From: Elusimicrobiales bacterium
Lineage (GTDB): Bacteria; Elusimicrobiota; Elusimicrobia; Elusimicrobiales; UBA9959
NCBI GenBank assembly: GCA_028713125.1
Contig: JAQTOU010000001.1
Span: forward strand, 638,273-702,272
Reading direction: 5' to 3'
Length of the DNA stretch: 64,000 nucleotides
Positions 41,289-50,175 of this stretch are shown in pieces; position 1 is the first letter of the stretch, and every line of letters starts with the position of its first letter. The notes below the pieces were generated by a model. The model saw nothing but the letters and a program-made list of their open reading frames with translations, was not told the origin of the DNA and did no database searches. The position numbers and the translations under genes are program-made.

Positions 41289-42305
41289 TCAGTTGGGAAG
41301 CTCCGGCTCTTTTATCTCCGGAACGGGGCCTGTAAGGCTGTTAAGAAAAGAAAGCAGGTCCGCTTTTTCCTTTACCGTGAGGTGAAGCGGGACCATCAGC
41401 CTGTCCAGGTTCCCGTTGGGCACGCCCCCGCGGTCATAGAAGTCTATGACGGCCTCCAGGGTTTTCTCAGAACCGTCGTGCAGGTAAGGATAGGTCTGGG
41501 CCGTATTTCGAAGCCCCGGAGTTTTGAAAGCCCCCAAGTCCTTCGCGGCCGCGGTCATTTTATACCGGCCTTCGTCCTTGAATCCGCCCTTCTCGAAACC
41601 GACTCCCAGATTGTGGAATCCTCCGTCGGAGAAGGAAGGCCCGCTGTGGCAGGCGCTGCAATGCCCTTTGCCGTTGAAGACGGCCAGCCCCCGCACCGCC
41701 GAAGCGGGCATAGCGCCGGTCTCGCCGCGCAGGTAGCGGTCATAAGGCGAAGGCCCGGAAATTATGGTGCGCTCGAAAGCCGCTATCGCCTTCCCGATGG
41801 CATCGGCGGAGGCGTCGGTGCCGAAAACGTCCCTGAACTGGGCTTTATAGCCGGGGATAGCGTTCAGCTTCAGCACCACGTTCTCCAGCGTCTCGCCCAT
41901 CTCTATCGGGTTCGCTATCGGCCCGACGGCCTGGGCCTCGAGCGTGGCGGCCCGGCCGTCCCAGAACTGGGACTTCATATATGCGGAATCTATAATGGAA
42001 CCGGAATTCCTCCCGCCCACCTGGCCTTTTATCCCCGTGTCGGTGGCGCCATGGTTCGCCCAGCCCGTTCCGGGAGCGTGGCAGGTCGCGCAGCTGATAG
42101 TATTATCGGCCGAAAGGCGCTTGTCGAAATAAAGCTGTTTTCCCAGCCTTATTTTAGCGTCCGTCTGAGGATTGTCGGCCGGCACGCTCACGGCCGGACG
42201 GATCCCGTTAGAAAGAAACCCTCCGCCGGCTGAAAGCCCGCCCCCCCGCGTCAGCAACAGCAGCGATCCGGCCGAAGCCAGACAGTAAAATACTATTTTT
42301 TTCAT
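41289..42305 (-). CDS. Di-haem cytochrome c peroxidase (CcpA/MauG family)
   Basis: The 338-residue periplasmic protein has a signal peptide and two haem c motifs, CATCH (near residue 77) and CSACH (near 217), in the spacing of bacterial cytochrome c peroxidases. The region LPLHLT...LTGP-like end reads MVPLHLTVKEKADLLSFLNSL in two parts and is family-typical. It reduces H2O2 with electrons from a c-type cytochrome. Its promoter is good, and it heads a two-gene unit with the haem porin. Confidence 0.92.
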   Translation of the reverse strand: MKKIVFYCLASAGSLLLLTRGGGLSAGGGFLSNGIRPAVSVPADNPQTDAKIRLGKQLYFDKRLSADNTISCATCHAPGTGWANHGATDTGIKGQVGGRNSGSIIDSAYMKSQFWDGRAATLEAQAVGPIANPIEMGETLENVVLKLNAIPGYKAQFRDVFGTDASADAIGKAIAAFERTIISGPSPYDRYLRGETGAMPASAVRGLAVFNGKGHCSACHSGPSFSDGGFHNLGVGFEKGGFKDEGRYKMTAAAKDLGAFKTPGLRNTAQTYPYLHDGSEKTLEAVIDFYDRGGVPNGNLDRLMVPLHLTVKEKADLLSFLNSLTGPVPEIKEPELPN

Positions 42306-42347
42306 TAGTCCCCCTTTACGGAAATACTAATTCCGCCTACCAAGGGT

Positions 42348-42376
42348 TTTATACAAAAGATCGTTTCAATATGCAA
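42348..42376 (-). promoter_or_regulatory. Promoter of the peroxidase-porin unit
   Basis: TTGCAT (42376-42371), 17 bp, TATAAA (42353-42348) on the minus strand, about 36 nt of leader before ATG 42305, which has GGGGGAC upstream. Confidence 0.75.
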
Positions 42377-42472
42377 CGGAAATATTGCGGGTAAATATTG
42401 CCCGGAATTGCTACGCGCGGAGGGAGGTGATTACTGAAATCCCGCCCTGGGTTTAAAGCCGGAAGGGAGTTG

Positions 42473-43648
42473 TCACTTGAACTTTTCCGCCACTTTCCTG
42501 TAGGCGTCCCTGAAGGGCATCCCCTGCTCAACCAGCCTGTAAACTTCCTCGGTGGCGAACAGTTCCTCTGAAGGCGCGCACTTCTTCGCGTCGAAACGCA
42601 GACCCTCAACCACCACCGACATTATCCCGAGCGCGGCCAGCGCGGCGTCGAGGCAGCTGAAAAGCGGGCCCTTGGCCAGCTGGATATCCCTGTTATAGCC
42701 GGAGATCAGATTGCCGGCCAGGCTCTTTATCTTGAATTCTTCTCCGAGCACAACATGGTACTTGCCGCGCACGAGCTCCAGCACGTCGGGGTTCTTCTTC
42801 TGCGGCATGATGGAGCTTCCGGTGCAGAAAGCGTCCGGCAGCTTTACGAAGCCGAACTCCGGCATGCTGTACATGATAAGGTCGGAGGCCAGCTTGTTCA
42901 GGTCGAACATGATTTGGGAGCAGAGGTGGGCGATGGCGGCTTCGAATTTATTCCGGCTCATCTGGGCGTAGATAGGGTTCCCCATCGCCTTCGAGAAGCC
43001 CATCAGGGAGGCGGTCATTTTTTTGTCTATATTCAGCACCGGCACGCCGTAGCCGGCGGCCGAGCCCAGGGGCGACTGGTCTATCAGCTTAAGCACGGAG
43101 TCCGTGAATTTATCGTTATCGGCGGCGGAGTCGGAGAAGCAGCCGAGCCAGGTTCCCACCGTGGTCGGCATCGCCCTGCGCATATGCGTGTAGCCGGGGA
43201 GAGGTATACGCCCCTGCCTCTTTTGCGCGGACCGCAGGGCCTTCCTGAAGCCCGCCAGTTTCTGTTTCAGCGTACCCAGGCTTTCTTTCTCGTAAAGCCG
43301 GAGTGCGGTGAGCACCTGGTCGTTGCGGGACCGCGCGGTGTGGATCTTCTTCCCGGCGTCGCCGCATTTTTTGACCAGGAAGTTCTCGATAGCGGTATGG
43401 CAGTCTTCGTCCTCTTTATTAATGACGAAAGCGCCTTTTTCGTCGAGCCGCAGTATTTCGCGCAGGCCTTTCTCCAGGCCGGCGAGCTCGGCCCCTGTAA
43501 GCAGCCCTATCTTGCGCAGCATTTTGGCGTGCGCGAGGGACGCGGCGCAGTCGTGCTTGACCAGCCGCCGGTCAAGGATATAGTCGTCCCCAACCGTGAA
43601 AGACTCTATATCCTTGTTCAGCTCGACGCCCTTGTCCCAGAGTTTCAT
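42473..43648 (-). CDS. argH: Argininosuccinate lyase, short at the C-terminus
   Basis: ArgH splits argininosuccinate to arginine and fumarate, the last step of arginine synthesis. The 391-residue protein has the fumarase-superfamily signature [12 protein letters not shown] with the catalytic serine and TARSRNDQ and [12 protein letters not shown] upstream. It ends at [13 protein letters not shown], where other ArgH proteins continue for roughly 50 or more residues, so the C-terminal helical subdomain looks truncated. No frameshifted continuation is visible downstream. Its start overlaps the argG stop (ATGA). Confidence 0.93.
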   Translation of the reverse strand: MKLWDKGVELNKDIESFTVGDDYILDRRLVKHDCAASLAHAKMLRKIGLLTGAELAGLEKGLREILRLDEKGAFVINKEDEDCHTAIENFLVKKCGDAGKKIHTARSRNDQVLTALRLYEKESLGTLKQKLAGFRKALRSAQKRQGRIPLPGYTHMRRAMPTTVGTWLGCFSDSAADNDKFTDSVLKLIDQSPLGSAAGYGVPVLNIDKKMTASLMGFSKAMGNPIYAQMSRNKFEAAIAHLCSQIMFDLNKLASDLIMYSMPEFGFVKLPDAFCTGSSIMPQKKNPDVLELVRGKYHVVLGEEFKIKSLAGNLISGYNRDIQLAKGPLFSCLDAALAALGIMSVVVEGLRFDAKKCAPSEELFATEEVYRLVEQGMPFRDAYRKVAEKFK

Positions 43649-44886
43649 TTTTTACCGCCGTGTTTCTTCATGATAGCGCTGTGCGCCATCAGCCTGGTGG
43701 CGTGGATCTTTATGAAACCCTCGGAGTCTTTCTGGTTGAAGCCGCCCTCTATGTCCATACTGGACAGGTCCTTATTGTAGAGTGAACTGGAGCTTTCGCG
43801 GCCGGTCACCATGACATTGCCCTTGTAGAGCTTCAGCGTCACGCTTCCGTCGATAGCCTCCTGGCTCTTGTTGATAGCCGACATCAGGAAATCCATTTCG
43901 GGGCTGAACCAGAAACCGTTATAGACCAGCTCGGCGAACTTCGGTGAGAGCATGTCGCGCAGCCGCATGACTTCCCTGTCCATCGCTATGCCCTCGATAT
44001 CCTTATGCGCGGCGAACAATATGGTCCCGCCGGGGGTTTCATAGATCCCGCGCGACTTGATACCCACGAAGCGGTTCTCCACCATGTCTATCCGGCCTAT
44101 GCCGTTCTTCGCCCCGAGCTCGTTCAGGAAATTAAAAAGCCTGAGGGGCTCGGCCTCGGAGCGGCCCTTGTCCAGGTCGGTGACCTTCACCGGTATGCCG
44201 TCCTTGAACTGTATCCTCAGGCGGGTCGGTTTGTCGGGAGCTTTTTCCGGGGAAACGGTCTTGGAGAAGATATCCTCGGTCGGCTCGTGCGCCGGGTCCT
44301 CGAGGATCCCGGCCTCGTGGCTGATATGGAGGAGGTTGTCGTCCTCGCTGTAGGGCTTCTTTATGGTCGAGCTGATCTCGATGCCCTTGGCCTGCGCGTA
44401 ATTTATAAGGTCGGTGCGGCCCTTGAACTGCTGGAGGAAAGATTCCATCTTCCAGGGGGCGAGCACCTTTATCTTCGGGTTAAGGGCGTAATAAGCGAGC
44501 TCGAACCTGACCTGGTCGTTCCCTTTGCCGGTGGCCCCGTGCGAAACGAAGCCGGCTTTCTCTTTGGCCGCTATCTCTATCTGCCTCTTAGCTATGATCG
44601 GGCGGGCGGCCGCGGTGCCGAGGAGGTAGCGACCCTCGTAAAGGGCGTTCGCCTTGAAGATAGGGAAGATATAGTCAGTGACCAGTTCTTTCTTGAGGTC
44701 CTCGATATAAACTTTGGAGGCTCCGACCTTAAGCGCTTTCGCTTTCGCTTTCTTGAAATCCCCGGCCTGCCCGACGTCGGCTATGTAGGCTATCACTTCG
44801 TAGCCCTGCTCCAGAAGCCATTTTAAAATTATGGACGTATCCAGGCCGCCGCTGTAGGCCAGCACAACTTTCTTGTTTTCTTTCAT
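43645..44886 (-). CDS. argG: Argininosuccinate synthase
   Basis: ArgG joins citrulline and aspartate with ATP. The 413-residue enzyme has the PP-loop [10 protein letters not shown], the citrulline/aspartate segment [15 protein letters not shown], and normal family length. AAGGAGAC precedes the ATG, with TATAAT at 44928-44923 upstream. It forms a coupled pair with argH; no other arginine gene is nearby. Confidence 0.96.
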   Translation of the reverse strand: MKENKKVVLAYSGGLDTSIILKWLLEQGYEVIAYIADVGQAGDFKKAKAKALKVGASKVYIEDLKKELVTDYIFPIFKANALYEGRYLLGTAAARPIIAKRQIEIAAKEKAGFVSHGATGKGNDQVRFELAYYALNPKIKVLAPWKMESFLQQFKGRTDLINYAQAKGIEISSTIKKPYSEDDNLLHISHEAGILEDPAHEPTEDIFSKTVSPEKAPDKPTRLRIQFKDGIPVKVTDLDKGRSEAEPLRLFNFLNELGAKNGIGRIDMVENRFVGIKSRGIYETPGGTILFAAHKDIEGIAMDREVMRLRDMLSPKFAELVYNGFWFSPEMDFLMSAINKSQEAIDGSVTLKLYKGNVMVTGRESSSSLYNKDLSSMDIEGGFNQKDSEGFIKIHATRLMAHSAIMKKHGGKK

Positions 44887-44942
44887 CTGAAGTCTCCTTA
44901 AAATCCCTCTAAAAGCTCTCTAATTATACAAAACACGAAGTC

Positions 44943-47261
44943 CTAGCCGGCGGCGGACATGATAGCTTTCTGCAGCAGGGCTTTCACTATCTGCACCTTG
45001 AAGCCGTTCTTTGTCAGCGGCCTGGCCCCTTTTGCGGCAAGTTCTCCCGCCGCGCGGGCGGTGCTTTCATCCGCGCGCTTTCCTTCCAGGTAAGCCTCTA
45101 CGGCTTTCAGCCTGAGAGGCATAGGCGCCACGGCGCTGAAAACGAGCCTCGCGTCTTTCAGCCTCCCCCCGGAGTAATTAAAGACCGCGGCTAAACCGGC
45201 GATAGGGAAGTCTATTGAATTGCGTATCCTGAACTTGTGATAACCCTGGCTGCCGCCCGGCCGCGAGGCCGGCACGAATATTTCCCGCACCAGTTCGTCC
45301 CTGTCCAGTACCGTCGACCTTAGGACGCCGGCGGTAAAGAAGTCTTCCGCCGCGATGGACCGGCGGGTAGTTTTTATCGTCGCGCCCAGTGCCGCCAGCG
45401 CCGGGGCCAGGTCGGAAGCGTTCACGGCGACGCAGCTGCAGTCGATGCAGCGTTCAGCCTCCGCGAGCGAACCCTCACGGCTTAAACCTTTGCTTTCCGG
45501 GAACTTTGTCCGGCCGCAATGAGTCCCGCAGGCGGCGTTAAGGGCAAGGAGCGGGCTCACCCCGGCATGGGCGCTGGCGGCGCTTTTGCCGCCGCCCAGA
45601 TAAGCTTCTATCGCTCTCGCGGCCCTACGGCCCGCCGCGATAGCGTGTATCACCGAAGCAGGCCCGCTTACGGCGTCCCCGCCGGCGAAAACCCCGGGCA
45701 GGTTGGTGGCCTGGGTGGCCTCATCCGCGATAATGACGCCCCGCCGGGTTTTGACGCCTTTTGCGTAGTCTAGTTCAGCGGATTGGCCGATAGCAAGTAT
45801 GACCTGGTCGGCTTTTACCGTCTGTTCGCGCGCCGCGTCGAAAACCGGATTAAAGCGGCCCTCCTCGTCTAAAACAGAAGTACAGGCTATAAAATCCATT
45901 CCTTTAACTTTCCCGCCATCTTCAAGGACGCGCTGCGGCCCCCAGCCGGCCAGTATGCGGACCCCCGCCTTCACTGCCTCGGCTATCTCCGCCGGGAAAG
46001 CCGGCATCGCGTCCCTGGCCTCGAGGCAGACCATCGTCACTTTCCGGGCGCCCGCGCGGCGTGCGGTTACCGCCACGTCCACGGCGACATTCCCGCCGCC
46101 GATCACAAGAACGCTCCTCCCCACCGCGGGCTTGCTTTCCGTCAGGAAAGCCATGCCGGAGGTTAGCAGTTCCGACTTCTCAAGAGGGATTTTTTTCTGC
46201 GCCCAGCCTCCGGTGGCGAGGAAGACGCTGTCATAATCCCTGCGGAGCGAGCGCAGCGACCGCCCTTTGCCGCCGATTTCCGTATTGAGTTTAAAAACTA
46301 TCCCTATCGCTTCAAGCGCCGCTATCTGGGCGGCGACCAGCTTCCTGGGCAGGCGGTAAGCCGGGATAGCGTAAGCGAGCATTCCGCCCGCGCGCGGCAG
46401 CCTGTCGAACACGGTAATTTGGTGGCCAGCCATCCGCAAATAATAGGCGGCCGCCAGCCCGGCGGGCCCGGACCCCACTACCGCTATTCTTCTCTTTGTC
46501 CGCTTCGCCGGCGGCTTCATGAGCGCGGCGGAGTGAGCGAGGATATGGTCCCCGACGAAACGCTCCATAGCGCGGATAGAAACAGCCTCGTCGAACCCGC
46601 CGCGGTTGCACTTGCTTTCGCACAAATGCGGGCAGACGCGGCCGGTCATGGCCGGCAGCGGGTTATTATTGAGAATCGTACCGGCCGCGCCGTCCATGTC
46701 CCCTTTTCTCACGCGGGCCATGTAGTCGGCTATACCGATGCTGCCAGGGCAGGCCGCCGTACAGGCCGGGGCGGCCACGCGCGCGCCGCCGAAGACGGAA
46801 TGATAGCGGTTCTCGCCGAGGAGCGCGCCGCAATGGGTTCCGCCTTTCCTGAGGCAATGGAACTGGTCGTCCGGCATGCGGTAGTACCAGCATCTTGGCT
46901 CCTGGCAGAGATTCCCGGCGATGGTAGCCATGTTCCTGAGCTGCGGTGAAGCCACGCTGCGCGCGGCCTCGGCCAGCGCCTTGTACTTCCCGGCTATGGT
47001 TTTGTGCGCGGCTATATCGTGCAGAGTAGTAAGCGCGCCGATGCGCAGGCCGCCTTTCTCCTCCGAGATATAGCTCAGCCCGGGAATAGTTTTAAGGTCC
47101 ACTACCAGCGAAGGACTTTCTTTGTGGATCTTGTCCTTCAGGGCGCCCAGCGCGTCCGTGCCGCCGGCAAGAGCCAGCGCCCGGCCCGTCGAGGCGGAGA
47201 GAGCGGCGGCCGCTTCTTTAAGGGTCTTCGCCGAGAGATGCTCGAATTTTTTCATCGCCAT
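44943..47261 (-). CDS. Molybdenum hydroxylase FAD subunit with inserted GltD-like oxidoreductase
   Basis: This 772-residue protein is a CoxM/XdhB-type FAD subunit split by a second enzyme. Residues 1-160 are the PCMH FAD-binding half (LALAGGTDALG, ATIAGNLCQEPRCWYYR). From about 165 to 605 lies a GltD/YgfK-like module: Fe-S helical domain (CTAACPGS, CPHLCESKCNRG), first dinucleotide site VVGSGPAGLAAAYYL, second site VIGGGNVAVDVAVTARR and the end GVFAGGDAVSG. The CO-dehydrogenase flavoprotein end (KFRIRNSIDFPIAGLAAV) resumes after a CIDCSC motif near 610. E. coli has separate YgfM and YgfK in a comparable cluster. NAD(P)H or ferredoxin exchange is inferred. Confidence 0.88.
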   Translation of the reverse strand: MAMKKFEHLSAKTLKEAAAALSASTGRALALAGGTDALGALKDKIHKESPSLVVDLKTIPGLSYISEEKGGLRIGALTTLHDIAAHKTIAGKYKALAEAARSVASPQLRNMATIAGNLCQEPRCWYYRMPDDQFHCLRKGGTHCGALLGENRYHSVFGGARVAAPACTAACPGSIGIADYMARVRKGDMDGAAGTILNNNPLPAMTGRVCPHLCESKCNRGGFDEAVSIRAMERFVGDHILAHSAALMKPPAKRTKRRIAVVGSGPAGLAAAYYLRMAGHQITVFDRLPRAGGMLAYAIPAYRLPRKLVAAQIAALEAIGIVFKLNTEIGGKGRSLRSLRRDYDSVFLATGGWAQKKIPLEKSELLTSGMAFLTESKPAVGRSVLVIGGGNVAVDVAVTARRAGARKVTMVCLEARDAMPAFPAEIAEAVKAGVRILAGWGPQRVLEDGGKVKGMDFIACTSVLDEEGRFNPVFDAAREQTVKADQVILAIGQSAELDYAKGVKTRRGVIIADEATQATNLPGVFAGGDAVSGPASVIHAIAAGRRAARAIEAYLGGGKSAASAHAGVSPLLALNAACGTHCGRTKFPESKGLSREGSLAEAERCIDCSCVAVNASDLAPALAALGATIKTTRRSIAAEDFFTAGVLRSTVLDRDELVREIFVPASRPGGSQGYHKFRIRNSIDFPIAGLAAVFNYSGGRLKDARLVFSAVAPMPLRLKAVEAYLEGKRADESTARAAGELAAKGARPLTKNGFKVQIVKALLQKAIMSAAG

Positions 47262-47264
47262 AGA

Positions 47265-49631
47265 TCAGGCCTTCCCCAGCGCTTTCAGCACTTTTTCCGG
47301 TTTGACCGGGATATCGTCTATCCTCGCGCCGATAGCGTTATAAATAGCGTTAAGCACCGCGCGCGGGGTGCAGGTGACCGTGCCCTCGCCGATGCCGCAG
47401 GCGCCGTACTCGCCGGCGCCCCTCCAGACTTCCAGGAGGGCCGGGTCTATCTCCGGCATGTCCGCCATCGTCGGGATCTTGTAGTCTATCCAGTTGAAAT
47501 TCAGCGGGACGCCGGTGGCCTGGTCGTAAATTATCTCCTCGGTCAGCGCCTCTCCCACCCCTATCACCTGGCCGCCTATCTGCTGGGCTTCCGCGCCCGA
47601 GGCGTACATCACGGTGCCGCAGTCGTTCAGCACGACCAGCTTCAGAACCTGCACGCGGCCCGTGGCGGTATCGACTTCAACTTCGGCGAAATTTGCGATA
47701 TAGGGAACGCCCGTCTTTTCAGAGTTAGGAGCCCTGCCCATTTCTACCACTACGGGGAGCATATCGCCCTTCATGAAAACATCCTTGACCGTCATGCCTT
47801 TGGAAGGCGCCGCTTTGCGGAAAACGCGCCCGCCGGCTATATCGAGGGCTTCGGGCGCGGCCTTCATAAGCTTCGACGCTTTCTCGAGGAGGCGCTGTTT
47901 CACTTCCATGGCGGCGCGGGCCACCACCTCGGACTGAAGGTAGGAAACGGCGCTGTCCGTCTGAACGCAGTCCTTAAGGCTGGTTTCGGTGTCGACCGTG
48001 TGCGGCCAGACTATATCGTCGGTAGTTATGCCGAGGAAGCCCATCGCTTCGGCGCAGCCAAGCACATTGCAGGTATTTGAACCCGTACCGGTCTCGACCG
48101 TGGGCGCGTCCAGGACCACGCTGCAGTCGGGATTGACCGTAATTCTTATGCGGATCTCGCCGCGCCGCGCTTCCTGCCATTCGGCATGCCAGGCCGGGTG
48201 GAAAGAAAAGCCCACGCCGCGCTTTTTGGTCCGGTCATACGACGGCCCCTTGCCCGGCTTATGCCGTTTTTCCTTCCAGCCTATCCTTTTCGCGCCCGCG
48301 CAAAGCACCGCGGTCAGGCTCCTGTCCGGCAGGCCGCCCCACTCGTGGCCGAAATTCTTAAGCGCGAGATCTACCGGATCCATCTTTAGCTTCTCGGCGA
48401 GCATATCCACTACGTGGCCGAAGATAAGGTTGAACTGGGAGTTCCCCACCCCGCGCATCATGCAGGCGGGCAGCTTGTTGGTATAAACGCCGTAGGTCTC
48501 CATCCTGACATTAGGGATATAGGCGAGCGCCACCTCGGTGATCTCGGTCGGCGCGAACTTCATCGCGAACATAGTATGGTCGGCGTAAGCCCCGGAATTC
48601 CCTATCCCTTTGAAATACATCGAAATGATGGTCCCGTCTTTCCTTGCGCCGATCTTCCCGGTGTAGATGGCCGGCTGGCGCGAGTCGTGGAAACTTTCGC
48701 GGCGTGAGTGCCTGAATTTTACCGGCCGGCCGGATTTCCTGGAAAGAAGCGCGGTGAAAAGGAAGAAAGGCTGATCGCCCGTATCGCCGCGCCCGAACTG
48801 GCCGCCGACATAGGAGCTGATCACGCGGACTTTATTGATCGGCAGGTTCAGCATCTGGCTGATATGCATCCTGCTCTGGTCCGCTTCGTAGGAATTGGAC
48901 ATCACGGTAAGCTTGTCCTCTTTCCAGTCCACGAGGCAGCACCAGTTGTCGAGGGAGGCCTGCGTTGCGTTATGGTGCACGGAGGTGGCCTCGACGACGA
49001 CTTCCGAACCCGCGAAGCCTATATCGACATCTCCCTTATCCACGAATATATCCGCGCCGCCGACCGGGTCTTTGGGAAGGATATTGTTCGGGGAGATCTC
49101 GGGATGGATGACCGGCGCGCCGGGCTTCATGGCCTCCAGCGGGTCGAGGACGAAAGGCAGAACTTCCCACTCCACCTTTATAAGTTTCAGAGCCTCTTCG
49201 GCTATCTGCTCGGTCTCGGCCGCCACCACCGCGCCCACCTCGTCGGTGGCCCAGCAGGCGTGGTCGCCCAGGACCCGGCGGTCGCGGAAATGGCGCCACA
49301 TCATGCGCTCGTAGGAAACGGTGTCCACCCCGTCGGTCCAGCCGGCGCTGGTAGGCTTCAGGGAGCAAACTTCCGGGTCTTTGCAGGTAAGAACGGCTTT
49401 TACGCCGGGCAGTTTTTCGGCGAGGCTCGCGTCTATGCTTTTTATCCGCGCATGCGCGTAAGGGCTGCGCATTACCTTGGCGTAAAGCATGCCTGGAAAG
49501 CGGCTCTTAAGCGTGATATCGTCTACGAACTGCACCTTGCCCGAGGCTTTCTCCATCGCGTCGATGCGTGGGCGGTAGGCGCCTATGAATTTGCGGGCGG
49601 TACGGGGCGTAAAGGGGCTCGGCGGGGTCAT
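47265..49631 (-). CDS. Molybdopterin-binding large subunit of a xanthine dehydrogenase-type hydroxylase
   Basis: The 788-residue catalytic subunit has the family's landmarks: ASGKVQFVDDI near the N-terminus, YVGGQFGRGDTG, MMRGVGNSQFN, VETGTGSNTCN, QIGGQVIGVGEALTEE and the C-terminal GEGTVTCTPRAVLNA with the catalytic glutamate. These enzymes hydroxylate purines, aldehydes or N-heterocycles with oxygen from water. The substrate is not evident; the amidohydrolase at the head of the operon suggests a cyclic amide or N-heterocycle. It overlaps the 2Fe-2S gene by four bases. Confidence 0.93.
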   Translation of the reverse strand: MTPPSPFTPRTARKFIGAYRPRIDAMEKASGKVQFVDDITLKSRFPGMLYAKVMRSPYAHARIKSIDASLAEKLPGVKAVLTCKDPEVCSLKPTSAGWTDGVDTVSYERMMWRHFRDRRVLGDHACWATDEVGAVVAAETEQIAEEALKLIKVEWEVLPFVLDPLEAMKPGAPVIHPEISPNNILPKDPVGGADIFVDKGDVDIGFAGSEVVVEATSVHHNATQASLDNWCCLVDWKEDKLTVMSNSYEADQSRMHISQMLNLPINKVRVISSYVGGQFGRGDTGDQPFFLFTALLSRKSGRPVKFRHSRRESFHDSRQPAIYTGKIGARKDGTIISMYFKGIGNSGAYADHTMFAMKFAPTEITEVALAYIPNVRMETYGVYTNKLPACMMRGVGNSQFNLIFGHVVDMLAEKLKMDPVDLALKNFGHEWGGLPDRSLTAVLCAGAKRIGWKEKRHKPGKGPSYDRTKKRGVGFSFHPAWHAEWQEARRGEIRIRITVNPDCSVVLDAPTVETGTGSNTCNVLGCAEAMGFLGITTDDIVWPHTVDTETSLKDCVQTDSAVSYLQSEVVARAAMEVKQRLLEKASKLMKAAPEALDIAGGRVFRKAAPSKGMTVKDVFMKGDMLPVVVEMGRAPNSEKTGVPYIANFAEVEVDTATGRVQVLKLVVLNDCGTVMYASGAEAQQIGGQVIGVGEALTEEIIYDQATGVPLNFNWIDYKIPTMADMPEIDPALLEVWRGAGEYGACGIGEGTVTCTPRAVLNAIYNAIGARIDDIPVKPEKVLKALGKA

Positions 49632-50164
49632 TTCTTCCCCCCTTCCGTGGTCTCCGAAGCGTGCTGCACAGCCCGGGCTATGCCGGAATAGCAGCCGCAG
49701 CGGCAGATATTACCGGAAAGACCTTCTTTGATCTCCGCCAGAGTAGGTTTAGGATTCTCGTTCAGCAGGCCTTTCGCCGCCATAACGAAGCCGGGCGTGC
49801 AGAACCCGCACTGCAGGGCCGTGCCGTAGCCGGGCTCGCACTGGCCGGCGAAAGCCCTGATAACAGGGTCGTCTTTAGGGAGGCCTTCTATGGTCTGTAT
49901 TTCATGCCCATGCGCCTCTACGGCGAGCTTCATGCAGGATAAAACCGCCTTGCCGTCCATAAGCACCGTGCAGGCGCCGCAGGCGCCCTCGTCGCAGGCT
50001 ACTTTAAGGCCGGTATAGCCGAGCTTTTCACGGAGCAGGAAAGAAAGAGTAGTCTCCGGCTCCAGGTCGCGGCCAAGTTCGAATTCGTGCTGTTTCCCGT
50101 TAACTTTGATAATCACCGGCGACGGCTTCGCCCCGCGCGGCTGCTTCCCGTTTTTTTTCGGCAT
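49628..50164 (-). CDS. 2Fe-2S subunit of the molybdenum hydroxylase
   Basis: The 178-residue small subunit has both iron-sulfur sites of the CoxS/XdhC family: plant-ferredoxin type CDEGACGACTVLMDGKAVLSC and, in the helical domain, QCGFCTPGFVMAA with NICRCGCYSGI. A lysine-rich N-terminal extension of about 15 residues is not part of the fold. It passes electrons from the molybdenum site to the FAD subunit. GGGGGAG precedes the ATG. Confidence 0.93.
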   Translation of the reverse strand: MPKKNGKQPRGAKPSPVIIKVNGKQHEFELGRDLEPETTLSFLLREKLGYTGLKVACDEGACGACTVLMDGKAVLSCMKLAVEAHGHEIQTIEGLPKDDPVIRAFAGQCEPGYGTALQCGFCTPGFVMAAKGLLNENPKPTLAEIKEGLSGNICRCGCYSGIARAVQHASETTEGGKK

Positions 50165-50175
50165 CGTCTCCCCCC

